A stretch of 64,000 nucleotides of DNA, taken from NCBI GenBank assembly GCA_029891345.1, contig CM057009.1, positions 302,971,466-303,035,465 on the forward strand, written 5' to 3'. Below the pieces are notes generated by a model. The model ran no database searches and had not been told where the DNA came from. It saw nothing but the letters and a program-made list of their open reading frames with translations. A program made the translations under genes and the position numbers. This DNA is from Dryococelus australis (taxonomy: Eukaryota; Arthropoda; Insecta; Phasmatodea; Phasmatidae). Of the stretch, positions 40,801-53,270 are shown in pieces; within the stretch, counting starts at the first letter, position 1, and each line of letters begins with the position of its first letter.

Positions 40801-43351
40801 GTCACAGTGGGTTTTGCATATTGCATAAAAACAGAAAACAAATTAATATAATTTCTAAGGTCTGCACTGAAAGGACAACTCGGAAAATAGCTAGTAAAAT
40901 CTTGCATTTATGATAATAGCAAACATCACATCCCAACTGAAGTGAATTGCCTAGGTTGGTTTTTGAAAGAATGCATAGAGAAAATGAAGAACTACACAAT
41001 GGTACTCTTATGCATAATCAAATAACGAGATGTTTCCTTCTAAGATAATATTCGTTCAGTATTTCTAACAGAAGAAATGTTATACCTGGCTAACGCGTGC
41101 TAAGACAAACCTATCGCATTTATACAGTGATAGAACGTGTAGATATTATAGTGTATGCGGCAAAGAACGATATGTTTCTGTCAAACCTGTTGACACGGGA
41201 TGCCTTCTAGATTTTACTGTATGAAAGCGCAAGTATTACTGGAAAGATGGCCTTTTTTCAGACTGTCGAGGCAAAGCCATGACAAAAATGTCACCAAATT
41301 AATTTCCAACCCATGAATTTCATGCATTTTGATAGCAGTGGTGAGCAGAGTAAAGTGGCCAGTGCTGTGGTGAAGTGGCTATCAGTTGTTACTCCACCGG
41401 AGAGTGTTGCAGCCTGGCGGTGAAAATTTGAAACAGTTAAGATGAAAGTGATTAGTGTTGCAAGGACATCTGATTTGTTTGTCAAAGTTATTGGTGTTAT
41501 TAAGGTTTGTGTGGTTTTGTTCATGTCTGATGTACTGTAGGAGTTGAATAATGTTAATTTTATCTCAGTAAGTAGAAGTTTATCATTTACTACAACCCAA
41601 CTCAAATTTTGTGTATTAGGCTTTAAATTCAAGTGTCATAAAATGTAGTAGATTATTTAATCTCTACTCTATAGGCCACAAGCTTTTATGTAGTGGCGTC
41701 GAAAAGGTTTGACCTTAGGGGTTAAATGAAACATTCGCCTCTTGAGAGTGCAATGGTTGCAGTTAACAAAAGGAGAAGTTGTAAAATTCGACAAGAAATG
41801 TAACGCTAGGCAGAGCACCGGTGCTTCTAGCAGACAGCTGGAATAATAGGCTGAAGGTATTTTTCAAATTCTTGGCAATGGAGCATGTTTGTATTGGCTT
41901 TCATGACTAACTACAATTCAATAAGTTCCCCAGCTGATGTACGTATATTATATATCAAAAGGGGAAAAATTGTTTAATGCGAAGAACTTAAGAGACCAGT
42001 CAGTGGCCCCTTTACACGGTATAGGAAGGTAAAGTGGCCATTTCATTAAAAATTTGTTTTCCATTACAAATAATAATTCGCAATATTTTAATACGAATAT
42101 GTTTAGTTGTGTATACATAACTATATTGCATGAAGAGTGATATTTTTTTTTTTTTTGTTTTACTTACATTAGACGATTTAAATATAATTTTACCTCACAG
42201 AGGCCACTTTAACCTGCCCCTCTCTATGTGGTATTATTTGAATAATATTTTGTGCCAGGTAAAGAATAAATTTTGAACTCTGTATACCTAGAGCTAGTAT
42301 TCCAATTTTCTCTGGTAGTTGCTTACATATGCCGAAAACACGAAACATCCGCCATATAATGAGTTACATATTATAATATCAAAGTCTTGTAAAGGGAAAC
42401 TGTACAGATATAGAAAGACACATATTTGAAGACAAGTACACCACAGTATTAGTTACCTGCCAGCATATCATTTTTGGCCCCAAAATTGGTCCAACGGCGA
42501 ATGTGTGTCTATATATATAATTTTAATGTTAACTATCTCAAATCATGACAGATAAGCTAAGGGGAACTTGTTGGAAGCATATCGTAAGCGGAGTCAATAC
42601 GTGACAAATTGGGGTGACTGTGGGTCACAAAAAATCGCAATTTAATCTCCCCCTATTTCAGTAGTGGGATGTTTCAGATAGTCGGTGGCGCCAAGTGAAC
42701 CATTTAACATTGCAAACAACCTCGTTTTATAATTGAAGGAAATATAAATGACGGTGCAAAGTCATCCGTGCTTACGGTACTGGATTTTTCGTTTTCTGCC
42801 AAGTCTGCAATAATTCTTAGCTCTACGTAATACGCAACGTAATAAACAATTTTTTTTCCCACTTCAGGCACAATTTGTGAAAATGTTAAAATGGAAAATA
42901 TTTTATCGCCGATTATATGCTGTTACAGAAACTGCCACAGAGAACTGGATATTTACATTCTTATTTGTCTTATAAATGTTGAATTTAAATCGCACGAACA
43001 CGTCGCCCAATTCCAAATCTAACCAGTACGTGAGTGGTTGAAATTACCTGCTTATGAATGATATGCCTCAGGTTTTACTACTTAGGTAGTGATTCTGTAT
43101 TTTATAACACCGCATCACTTACACGCTAAACTTTATGATAAAATTAATTTTTAATTTTTAAGTAGGACTTCATTAATCGAAATAAAAGCTTCAGTTATAA
43201 GGAAGTGTTTACAAAAAGAAATGCATTGACTTTAAAACTTCACAGTTTAAAGGCCCTGCGGAAAAAGTAGGAATCCCAACCCAGAGCAGGAATGAATATG
43301 TGTTTAGAATGTATTACATGTGCTTATACCATGTGAAAGAAAGAGACTTAC
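40801..43351. other. Non-coding DNA, probably intron or intergenic
   Basis: AT-rich, short frames only. A piece near 42425-42500 matches part of the ~300 bp repeat family (TTAGTTACCTGCCAGCAT). I support no gene here. Confidence 0.45.
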
Positions 43352-43452
43352 TTCCTTCATGTTCTCCCTCCTTGTGGTACTGGTACTTGGCCTCTGAGGC
43401 ACCGGGGCTTATCTTGTGCATGTGGTTCGTCACGGACGTGTAGGATGAAGTC
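43352..43452 (-). CDS. Isolated internal exon of an unidentified host gene
   Basis: A 101-base exon with GC content above its surroundings. Upstream is a consensus acceptor (TTGGCTTGTTTCAG ending at 43453), downstream a consensus donor (GTAAGT, 43351-43346). One frame is open throughout and reads SSYTSVTNHMHKISPG then SEAKYQYHKEGEHEG. It enters with one base finishing a codon and leaves with one base of the next. Codon choice is GC-ending, unlike the virus-like block. I do not recognise the protein. Neighbouring exons are not visible in the window, so introns of several kilobases are implied. Confidence 0.55.
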
Positions 43453-45286
43453 CTGAAACAAGCCAACAAAACACGCTGCATAAAGCAAAGTTTCGCATGT
43501 CTTGCGTTAACCTTTCCATTCGTGCGAAAATACATTACAGATGAGCACAAGCGGCTTCGTGATTGTTTTAGTACGCTACGAGTTGCCTCCCTTTAGTAGT
43601 AAACATATTGTTATGCTACTATTTTTTCGGCAAGAATTCTCGTTGGTAGTTAGGTGGACGATGCCATGGGGTGAGGGTTTTATTGAGATGCTTCTGTCAC
43701 CTATTTATTTCCATTCAATTTCTGCTGTAACTCTACCTTGCCATAACTCATCCAGACTCAAGCTGGCTAGATCTACAGTCTTTGTCTTCAAGCAGGATTC
43801 CTGAAGAGTTTTTTTGTTCAGCAGAAAGAACCAGAACATTTATTTTTAGTTTCAACAACTAAAGAGATCAAATTAAATCAGCACACGGTTTTTTTTTTAT
43901 CGTTTAAAATATACAGAAATGAATAACTGGTTACTTTTCAATCATAAATAGCAGATAATATACTGATAAATTATTGCCAATAAGTAATCAACCCATGCAG
44001 TTGACAATATTTTCCCTTCAGGTGGAAAAAAAACATGAAGAGGAATGTGTACCAACTTAAAGAGCTCTCTCATTTATAGTTTTTATCCTTAATTATTATT
44101 CTGAGTAGATTTTGAATGATTAATAAATTATACACTCTCGTTCACTCAACTGGCACTAAGATATTTTATTCATTAGTAAACTAAACAAATGCTATTAATA
44201 TATATTTCTTTATTTCACGGTTTCTTTCTACTTTTTGCACCCACAACTAAAATATAAAGTAATATTATAATAACCGTATATAATTGCAGAAGTAAGCTCT
44301 GAACCTTACAGCGAACACATATGTTTTAAAAAAATACTATGTTCGCATTCACATTAATACAAAAGATTTGCAAAAGAAACTATAGGTGTCATGACACGAA
44401 AAAAATTACGTACCAGAATATGGTCCCAAATAGGAACCACAGAAAACACTTTAAATCACATATTCGTTTACTAAAAAATTTGTGAGTTAAACCTAGACTA
44501 CAATGAAAAGTTAAATATTAATTTATATTACACGCTCTGTTAAGTTATTGAGTTAATATTAATCTACTAATTTCTTCAGTGCTGCAAATAGGTTTTCATA
44601 GCTACCTTCTTCCACGATCGATTTCTGCTCACTAGGATATCCCAGTCACCATGGGTTGCAGTTTATTTGTATAAAGACATTACCTTTATCGTTAGTATAA
44701 TTTCAATGTAACCTAATTTTTTACAAGAAATTATCAATATAAATAATTAGCCTAACTTCCTTTACAAACACTCTAAGAAAGAGATCATTGCCACTTGTTT
44801 GTCAAAATAAAATAACTGCATTGCCACCATTTACAAAATAAGTGTCTAATTCACTTCAAACATATCACTTTACATGGCCTACCCTAGTAATATTTGTTTA
44901 TTAATTTTGGTGGTAGTTATTTGATTTTTGGCACGAAATATGACAGAAAACCTTATATTTCATGTGGTGTTAGCTTACAAAATGGTGGAGAAAAATGTTA
45001 GAGGCTGTGTATTAGTATACCGAGATTGGTCGGAATTATGTAAATGTAATGGTATATATGTCAAAATAACTTAAAATATTTGTAGGCCACCATGTGAAAA
45101 TAAGTGGCTTGCATATTTACAATACACATTTTAACACAGCATACCACATTTTTAGTTACCTGCCAGCATGCCATGTTTGGTTGAAATAGATCCATTTTAT
45201 GGTGTATGCATAGTGTCCCATGCATTGACCGCCCACAATGACTCCGTACTGGAGCTCCACATAAAAACATGTTTGACAAACATTTT
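43453..45286. other. Non-coding DNA with one stray ~300 bp family unit
   Basis: 44815-45190 carries about 1.3 units of the 36.6-38.5 kb family (TTTACATGGCCTACC, then GCACGAAATATGACAGAAAA and ACAAAATGGTGGAGAAAAAT). The rest shows no gene. Confidence 0.5.
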
Positions 45287-45511
45287 TACACTCTGTTTAA
45301 CTGATCCATCTGTCAAAAAAAACCGCTGAAAACCAGTGAAAAAAATGACTGACGAATCTGTGGAAAATGTTGCAGATCAATAAGTAAGGCAAATCTGGCA
45401 CTTTTCACAGATTCATCAGTTAAATTAACTGAAGTGACAGTTGAATCAGTCAGATTTTCTTGACTGATTGAAAGAGTGAAATCCTCACTGATTCAGATTT
45501 AGAGTTTAGTG
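45287..45511. mobile_element. Short inverted-repeat element, family B relative
   Basis: The left end is ACACTCTGTTTAACTGATCC and the complement of the right end is AAACTCTAAATCTGAATCAG. The interior is rich in TGATTCAGT-type words in both orientations. The right end resembles the TIR of the larger element at 47774-48885. Confidence 0.45.
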
Positions 45512-46869
45512 CCCGAAAGGGTAGTGCATCTTTTAACAATTTTTTCGTGATGTTAAGCATGTGTAATAATGTATTTGGAGTGTAGTATGTGCCGTATAGA
45601 AACAGTTTCAGATTTCATCATAAGACGTATTCGTTTACTTGCGTAAGTATAGTTTCTAGAAAATGGGCAGAATGTCTCTTTGTTATCAGATACTTTCTTG
45701 ATTAGGCCTACACTGGAGAACGAAACAGTATGCCTACACTTCTTTCGTCATATTGGTTGAAAACAAAGACGGAGACTGCACAGCAAGTAAACAAATGATA
45801 TAACTTCAGTAATTTAATCTTAACGTATTCAATATACACAGCTTAACCATGCTACCAAGTGCACAAAACACACGCGTCTTCTAAATGCATACCTACGCTT
45901 ATTAATGACACACCTGAAGAACTTTTGACTCCTTAACTTACACAAATTAACGCTAACGCGATGTCTGCGCATGAAGCACTCGATAATATAAATATGTGAT
46001 TGCACGATTTGACATGAAATGCGCATGTATGGTGTGGCAAACTAAGCATGGCATAGGTATAATTAACTGTACACGGTTAAATCAAATTTTGCAACACATT
46101 TACACTCGAAGTTCCTTATAGGCGTGAGCTACACAGACTGTAAACATACACTCCGCAGCAGCTGGCAACCTGTAACTCTTTAAATGACTTTATACAGGTT
46201 ATATACGATAAACTGTTTTTGGGGTTCACATTTTTTCATTGTGAAACCAAATATTTTGAATGTTTCTGCTATTACGATTATTATCAAGAAAGTTTTGATG
46301 TATTATTTATTAGTCACATACTATGTAGTAAAATGCACGCATTAAACATGCTGTTTTTTTTTGTTATTTATACAGTATTGCAACTCTATACTCTTCCTTT
46401 CAGACTGCTACTGTAACGGCTACACATGGGTGGAGAATGTAACGTGATACCTGCAGAGCGATAACTCACGTGCAATAGCTTTGAATTTATTAAAAATAAC
46501 AAGAAATTAAACGCCTTTAATTGTCCAATACACGCATTTCTAGCCTGAAGTGAAATTTTCAATTTCTATATTATTAATTTTCAAATAGATTATTGTACTG
46601 AATTCTGAGCTTAGTTACCAAAAAAAGTGGACCTTTTATAACGTAAAATCTTTCTTGATACTCAATTGACCCACTAGCAATAAAAGACTCGTATAATTTG
46701 GGAGGCATTAAATTATGTTGAAATTTACAAATTTTGTATATCAATGTAAGGAATGTTGCGAAGAATTTCTTCTACGTATATAGTTACATGTAGGTATACA
46801 AAACCCGATTCAAAAATTAATTTGGAAATAATGAGTATATAGTTTTTAGATTGACATATCTGTTTGAAT
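45512..46869. other. Non-coding DNA
   Basis: AT-rich with short frames only; nothing further can be supported. Confidence 0.4.
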
Positions 46870-47146
46870 AAGCTATTCACGGTAAAATGAACACGTTTGA
46901 AAGCCCTGATTAAGATCTACTTGTATGCACGTTGTGTATTATTCCGCATTATATATGATTAACATTGATGATTACTTGCCTAACAGTTTTTATTCGACGT
47001 TAAGATACGAAACTCCTTCCCGTCCATCGTTACCAACGTAAGTTGGCGCATGTCACTCAGAGCGCCAGTTAAAATATTATGCAGGTAGAGGCAGTGACTT
47101 TTTTCTAAGGTTGATTTCAAAAGTGCTCACTTTATCGTAAACAGCC
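46870..47146. mobile_element. Non-autonomous inverted-repeat element, family A copy 2
   Basis: The left end is AGCTATTCACGGTAAAATGA and the complement of the right end is GGCTGTTTACGATAAAGTGA. The interior shares AGATCTACTTGTATGCACGT and TTTTATTCGACGTTAAGATA with copy 1, in the same orientation. Confidence 0.7.
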
Positions 47147-47773
47147 TTTATCTTTTTCAAAGTTTGCAGACGACCAAAAAAAAAAAGAAAGGGAAAATTC
47201 GGGGAATTTAAGAACTCTTTCGCAAACGAATGGTACTGCACACCCTTAAATCACACCAGAATACCGTGAGTCAACCAAAGAAGATCCGCCCATAAAAAAT
47301 TCATTGACCCAAGAGGAACAAAATACCAATTTTCACTACAAAAAACAGGTGGCTTCAGTTTCAGTCGTTCAGTTTTTCCCTTGCGAAATATTTTTGTTTG
47401 AGTTGTGTCCGCGTCATAAATTAAATAAAGCAGATTTGTATGTAAATGGATTCTCGTCACGTGAGGATGTTTGGTATCTTGAAAATGACAGAACGTAACT
47501 TTTAATTAATGCTCGTTCCTACGTGGAAGTATGTAAATGAGTGCGTATAAATACCCGTTAAGATGCCAATTTTAACGCGTAACTTATTTTGTATACAGGT
47601 AACATGGAAAAATAGGCCAAGACACTTATGCATTATATGGCAGTCTTAGTGATATGCACTGACGTTCACGGCTAGTAAATGACAACTGGTAGAAGATACA
47701 AGTATATAAATAATATAATTGACGCCAAAGTCGTCACAGATGTTCGTTAATTTTTCCATAAATTTGATACATT
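47147..47773. other. Non-coding DNA
   Basis: Includes an A12 run near 47177. Two overlapping short frames on opposite strands at 47251-47498 are not supported by anything else. Confidence 0.35.
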
Positions 47774-48885
47774 CTACACTCTAAATCGGAAGCAGTTAAT
47801 TTTTACTGATTGTCAGTTGAAACTGCTCCACCCGGAATCAGTAGAATAAGAAAAATACTAATCTCTTTAGTTGAATGAAATCCACTAATAAAAACAGTAG
47901 AAAACCAGTTATTTATATTCGATTAATAAAAAGCACACGGATTAAAAAACCGCGCATTACAGTTTGAAATAAATTAATTACAATTATTTTGTCACGAAAC
48001 AAAATTGTAAGCCTACATGTACAAGGAAATTTTTTAAGTGGTTGGTATCGAGCCGCCACCCCAAAACGCAACACATTCTCTTGTTTCTTTTGGCTGACGT
48101 TCTACCAACCCTGCTACTTTGCCAACGAGATGAAAAGTCCCGCATTTGCGTAGTAACATAACTTACAGCGAACGGCTGTAAGTTTCGTAATGTGAAAGTA
48201 CTTTATTTTGTCGAAATATACACATATTATGCGTACGTAGGAAAATGTCTTTTCAATGCTCGAAAGTCATACTAAGTTAATTTTAGTTCAGATTGTGTGC
48301 TTTAAAAGAGAAATATAGTTGTTTTAACGGTGTTGTCGGTGTTTTATGTGTATGTCATTTTACAATGAAACGAGATCTTACAGAATGGAACTGTTATTTT
48401 GAAGAGACAGATTGACTAGTAATAAATATGTTTTTCGTTTCCTCATTATTTGATCTGATAACTTGCAGACCACAAAACTTTTGTTGGTGTAAATCCACCT
48501 TCCTTATTTAATCACCGCACTATCGAGTCACTAAAATTATCACTGATCTATGTGTCACTAAAAATAACAGTTTAAATCTGTAGAGTCTCGCTGAATTGTA
48601 AAATCTCGGATACTAGTTAACATCGATAACCTCGTACATTGAACCCACTATATATTTCTTTTAAAACACAGAATCCGAACTAAACTAAAGATAGTAGATT
48701 GACTTTTGAACTTTGCAAAGACATGTACTTGCATTAATCGACTATAAATAACTAATTTTTTCTACTACTTGAATTAGTCGATTAATTTTAACTGTTGAAT
48801 TAGTGATATTTTTTCTACAGATTCCGGATAGAGCAGTTTCAACTGACAATCAGTAAAAAATAACTGATTCCGATTTAGAGTGTAG
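47774..48885. mobile_element. 1.1 kb element with ~75 bp terminal inverted repeats, family B
   Basis: The left end CTACACTCTAAATCGGAAGC and the complement of the right end CTACACTCTAAATCGGAATC match. Pairing continues for about 75 bases, including ACTGATTGTCAGTTGAAACT on both arms. There is no transposase frame, so it is non-autonomous. A tRNA-like segment lies inside at 48042-48140. No target duplication is evident. Confidence 0.8.
48042..48140 (-). repeat. tRNA-like SINE head or tRNA pseudogene
   Basis: The minus strand reads GTAGCAGGGTTGGTAGAACG, resembling an A box region (TAGCTCAGTTGGTAGAGCG), and about 60 bases later GCGGCTCGATACCAACC, resembling a B box. The spacing is too long for a simple tRNA and no full cloverleaf forms. 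Confidence 0.4.
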
Positions 48886-50515
48886 GCAAATCTTATGACT
48901 CATAACTTGTCTGCGTATTATCTCTGAATTGAAGTATTTGAATCATGCTAAATTACAGGTTTAACATTTACGTAACGTTAATAGCATTATGAAAAGAATT
49001 GCATTTTAACACTATCCTACTTGGCGATATATTTATAGTGCCCATCTTCAGTATCCTCAGAGACTACGCGTCCTCTAGTTTTATTACGATTGTTTAAAAA
49101 ATAATTGACCTAACCCCTTTTTGTTTAAACGTAGAAGAGTTTCAAGATTGAAGATACAATAAAACAGCATTACGAAGCGGTTTCAGGGATACCAAGGAAT
49201 GGAAACGCAATCGGGGTCAACTGCTGTGCTTCGTCTGGGAACGAGTTAGCGCGTCAACTCCATAACGTCGCGATCACTCCAGTTCGTTGATATCGACCAT
49301 CATTCGTTCTCCCTGGTGATCCCCGACCTCTGATAACACAACGTGTTTTTGTACTTCTTCTAGATAATGGCTATAATTTACGTTTACGCCGTTCATGTTT
49401 ATTACTGAAATTTGAGTTACAGTTTAAAAAAACCAGCATCAAAAATTATCAGCTGATAAATTACAGACGTAGGACACGCATTTCACGACATCGGCTTGGT
49501 TGAGTGTTTAGTAAACTAGAATCGTTTCGTATGGCTTGAGCTAAATATCCGCGTATTCTGGAAGCGACTGGAATCCATTCTGAAATATAGGCTACCAATT
49601 ACAAGTCGTGGCAACCTTATGCTAGATGAAAACATATTTTGTAATATATTTATTGTGATTTGAATTTTCACTAATTGAAAATGAATAACATGATAAGAAC
49701 GATAAAATGAAGGAACTTGCTGTGTTTACTTGAGAATCACAACACTGGCATTAACCTACGTACAGTGACAAGACCATATAAACCATAGCTGGGAAGCAAA
49801 CGGTTGGATTCGCCATTCCGTGTATGTTTTACTACAGAAATCATTAATATAAAATATAATTTATAATACGTTTCGGAGGGAATGTAAACTACATTTACCT
49901 GAAATATCTTTATAGAAGGAAATACTAAGCAAAGAAGAAAACTGACTTCATAAAATTTTTATGTACTTTTGAGAATCAACTTGCCCGGTCTTGAAACAAA
50001 AAAAAAAAAGCATGGCAAGGAAATGCTCTTATTATTATTTTTAGGGCAGCCACAAATTATACCATCTGTACAACAAAACGCTACGATTCAATGAAGTACT
50101 GACTGGAGAATAAAAAAAGTTTTTTTTATTTGATACTAAATAATAAATTTATCACTATATCCAGTCTCTGGTAGTTGCAGAAATAATTTGGCAAAGAAAT
50201 TGTGTTGCAGATGTTATAACATTTTTGCATAAATTAATAACATCCTGCTGTCCATAGCCGTTTAGACGAACTATATGTCTTTTTTTATGGATAGTGTCTT
50301 TTTTACACCATAAGTTGAAGCATTTTAGATATGTTCAGTTGATGTTTCATTACAAATTATTTTATTTGAAGTTCTCAGACATTTGTTCTACATTATGCCA
50401 CGTTTGTCAGAAAATGAGATCGCTCTTATTCATAATAATTAATATGGCGTGATCTATTGCTACGTAACGGGATTTCAATTGTATCAAGTAAAACTAATCT
50501 GTATTTTTCCTCATT
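48886..50515. other. Non-coding DNA
   Basis: Short frames only. No repeat family or gene is recognised. Confidence 0.4.
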
Positions 50516-50570
50516 CTCAACTGGCTAGAAAGTCGTCATATAGATAATGACGATATTCTAGCCAGTTGAG
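50516..50570. repeat. 55 bp near-perfect hairpin
   Basis: CTCAACTGGCTAGA at 50516-50529 pairs with TCTAGCCAGTTGAG at 50557-50570. An inner pair GTCGTCAT/ATGACGAT continues the stem, leaving a small AT loop. It overlaps the 3' end of the minus-strand frame at 50558-50969. Confidence 0.75.
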
Positions 50571-50969
50571 TTGAGTTCAAGAGGAGCGCAGTAAGATATT
50601 ATATAAAAAGATATGTAACAATTGGGATTCACATTCACATTTTCCTCCAGAATGACATTTAAACTTCCAGAATAATAAGTTTTATAGCAATCGTCTTTAT
50701 CAGCTGATGCGATGAAGTAGTTAGCAATACGAAGTATTAACATTTATCATCTTTGGAACTGATTTATTTGCAGGCCATGTGTACACATATACACAATGAA
50801 ATATTCCAGTTAAATAACTATTTGTACAAACACCTATAAAAATAACAGTTTTCTTTTTCGGGCCACGCAATCTTTTTTTGCAAACTCGCGGACTGAAATT
50901 AAACAACTTAACCAGAACAACAACGACAAGGGCTATTACAATGCCATTTGAAAGTTTTTTATAAAACAT
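50558..50969 (-). pseudogene. Small membrane-anchored protein, one frameshift, unknown
   Basis: ATG at 50969 begins with a signal-anchor (GIVIALVVVVLVKLFNF), then a basic stretch and a part with Cys (VCTNSYLTGIFHC, VYTWPANKSVP). It stops at 50721, but the overlapping frame continues for 60 more residues (SADKDDCYKTYYSGSLNVIL) into the hairpin at 50516-50570. The codon pattern and type II membrane layout look real, and a single -1 shift would explain the break. A host gene or a stray viral gene are both possible. Confidence 0.35.
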
Positions 50970-51042
50970 TATATGGAAAATTTTTTACACTCGAAATTTG
51001 CGATTTGTAGTAGTTACTTTTTAATGTTAACTGATTATTTCG

Positions 51043-51410
51043 GGGCCGTGGTGGCTGAGCTGTTAGACTGATCACCTGCCAACGAAGGCGAACCGAGTTC
51101 AATCCCCGGATTTTAACATGTGGTAATCATGCCGGACGATGCCGCTAGTCGGCAGGTTTTCTCGCCCTTTCATTCCGGCGCTGCTCCATTGTCACCTCAA
51201 ACACCCTCATCGGCTCCCAAGTTCCCGCTGTTAAGAGCCGCTCATATTTCTTTACTCACTCATTTCTTATTTCGTTTATGTATGTTAGAAAACTATTATT
51301 TTGGAGTGCGAGTGTGTACCGGGTGGTGGATGGGTACGGGAGAGGGGAGAGATAAGGAGAGTTAGGGTTTCCGGTTTCTACCCTCCCCCTTCCCCAATAA
51401 AATCCGAAGA
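51043..51410 (+). repeat. tRNA-derived SINE
   Basis: Starts with a tRNA-like head: A-box-like TGGCTGAGCTGTTAGAC near 51051 and B-box-like GAGTTCAATCC near 51098. A GC-richer body of about 300 bases follows and ends near a CCCCAATAAAATCC stretch. It is more GC-rich than the flanks. Confidence 0.45.
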
Positions 51411-51749
51411 GAATACTTTAAAAAAGTGATGAAAAGAGAAATTATATAACTGTTTACATCCAACACAATAATCTATTTTAAACTGAATTCTGTGGTATTC
51501 AACTATTTTCAGCATTTTTATAACACGTGTAACGTAAGTAAAGTAATTATCATACGCTTCTCTACAAGCCTTATCCTTAAGGCCGTCCTGCAATCCCACA
51601 ACACTTGGACAAACTGTACTAATCTTCCCTTGTGATTCAACATATAATTTTACTGGCACAGTTATGCTAATTAAGATCCCCTCTCCTTCAAATACATTTC
51701 GGCCTACGTCATTGGAATTGTATGAACTACGGCATAGAACACGTGTCAT
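51378..51749 (-). CDS. Unrecognised 123-residue frame, possibly exonic
   Basis: ATG at 51749 (MTRVLCRSSYNSNDVGRNVF), open to 51378. The last ten residues run into the SINE, so the true end may be a splice site upstream. It contains four Cys and a helical section (KACREAYDNYFTYVTRVIKM). No family is recognised. An acceptor-like AAAACTAG precedes the ATG. It may be a chance frame. Confidence 0.3.
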   Translation of the reverse strand: MTRVLCRSSYNSNDVGRNVFEGEGILISITVPVKLYVESQGKISTVCPSVVGLQDGLKDKACREAYDNYFTYVTRVIKMLKIVEYHRIQFKIDYCVGCKQLYNFSFHHFFKVFSSDFIGEGGG

Positions 51750-52468
51750 CCAAAATAACTAGTTTTGGTGTTAACAAGATTAGGATCGTCTGATGACACA
51801 TTACAACAGAAAAACGTAGCCCTCCTGCGATCGCCATCAGAAAGGGTGTAATATGCTAGAACTCATAAAAAGGCTCTGCCGTAATCAGTTCTAAGGCACA
51901 CGTCTGCAAAATATAGTTGGAAACTTACCGAACGTGGGATTAGGAAAAACGAGATCCCAAACGCAAAAGAAAAAACCAACAACTTTCAGAGTGGAATGCA
52001 TGTAGCATAATACTGGGCGTTGTCTAGAATGGAAATGAAGTAGCTTAGTTTCCATTCTTGAGCTTGTAAGTATTTTGCAGTAGACGTATGAGTGTCATTG
52101 GATCCGCGGGTGGCGTCTCCTGTTCGAGTCCGGGCTCCGGCATGTGCATGGCATGTGCATGGCATGTGCGGGTTTACCCGAAGCACTCCACACATTTCCA
52201 CTGTGTTGCAACCTCACCTCAGCCGCCATTCAGGCAGGTGTGCCCCTCAGTCCACTGTGTACAGTGTCTTAAGGCGGAGTCAACGATACTGACAAACGTC
52301 CGCATCTAGCTGCAAGTAGTTCAGCTATCTGCCACTAGGTAACAGCAGCGTCGAAGCAGCAATGTCGCCATTTTGTCTGCAGCAGTCGTATGCTTTGGAC
52401 ATGAACTAATGTGGGGGGGGGGGTGACTTCTCTACCTGCTCTCTCCTAACCCCCTCAGACCACATAGC

Positions 52469-53184
52469 ATGGCAAGACTCCGAGCGATACTCTGCCTGCA
52501 GCTCTCGCTGCTCACACAAGTGACCCCCCCCCCCCCTTCCTCCTTCGCAAACCTTACGTCTACAGGCATTGCAGCTATTTAACTTTAGCGCTTTTTAATT
52601 GTATTGCTATTAATTTAATCATATGTATATTAACTAATTAATAAATTCCAAAACAGCAGAATCATAAGTATTCGAATTTTAACTACGCACTACCTCGCCA
52701 CCTTCTCTTCTTGTCTCACGCAACCAGACCTCGTGGTTTAGAGTCAAGCAATACTAGTCGTCTTATTACTAACGTCTTTTGGCTAATTAAAATTCACAGA
52801 TTCATTTTCCACCTATTTCTGGCCCCCCTTCAGAGACCACTGATAGAATAAAAGCCCTGCCATATTCCAAATTCCGGTCGTAATAATAATTTGCAAAACC
52901 AGGTGGGAGTTTGCTACTCCGTATTCTCCCCCCCCCCAACCCCCCCCCCCCCAAGAACCAGAAGGGGCTCGGAGGTGAACATTGAGAAATACAGCTCGCC
53001 GAGGCAACTTGGCGAGCTACTTGTTGCAGTTGCGGTTTGCAGGCACCGCGACTACAATTGTATGTGTCCTGTAAGTGGGGGGGGGGGGGGGACTTCCCTC
53101 TTAGCCTGTGGCGAGTACAAGCGACGCAAACGCTGGGTGGACAAGGGCCTGTACTACACCTGCTCTGAGCTTCGGCAGTGGTAG
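52469..53184 (+). CDS. Candidate small secreted host protein, exon structure uncertain
   Basis: Unlike the surroundings this stretch is GC-rich. An ATG at 52469 starts a signal-peptide-like sequence (MARLRAILCLQLSLLTQ) before a GTGACC donor-like site and a C14 run. Further on, an acceptor-like TTTGCAG at 53042 and a donor GTAAGT at 53071 bracket a short segment. A last piece after CCCTCTTAG (53104) reads CGEYKRRKRWVDKGLYYTCS and ends at a TAG at 53182, followed by AATAAA at 53247. Poly-G and poly-C tracts interrupt the region. The pieces may form one secreted Cys-containing peptide gene with a basic cleavage-like KRRKR, but the joining frame is not determined. Confidence 0.3.
52993..53018. 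repeat. 26 bp inverted repeat
   Basis: AGCTCGCC and GGCGAGCT are separated by ten bases. Confidence 0.6.
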
Positions 53185-53270
53185 ACAAGGCGACGGCCGA
53201 GCGATACGGACTCCTCCTCAGTGTTCCTTGCCGATTCTAAAAGAGCAATAAACACTCTAGAAAAGTGATT

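Noticed and set aside
43541..43804. 87-residue plus-strand frame beside the host exon
   Set aside because: No splice sites, motif or composition bias supports it, and it lies upstream of the minus-strand exon's acceptor.
51043..51115. Functional tRNA gene
   Set aside because: A- and B-box-like words are present, but no complete cloverleaf forms and a long body follows; called a SINE.
52080..52160. SINE with GTTCGAGTCCG B box
   Set aside because: An A box is not convincing; left unannotated.
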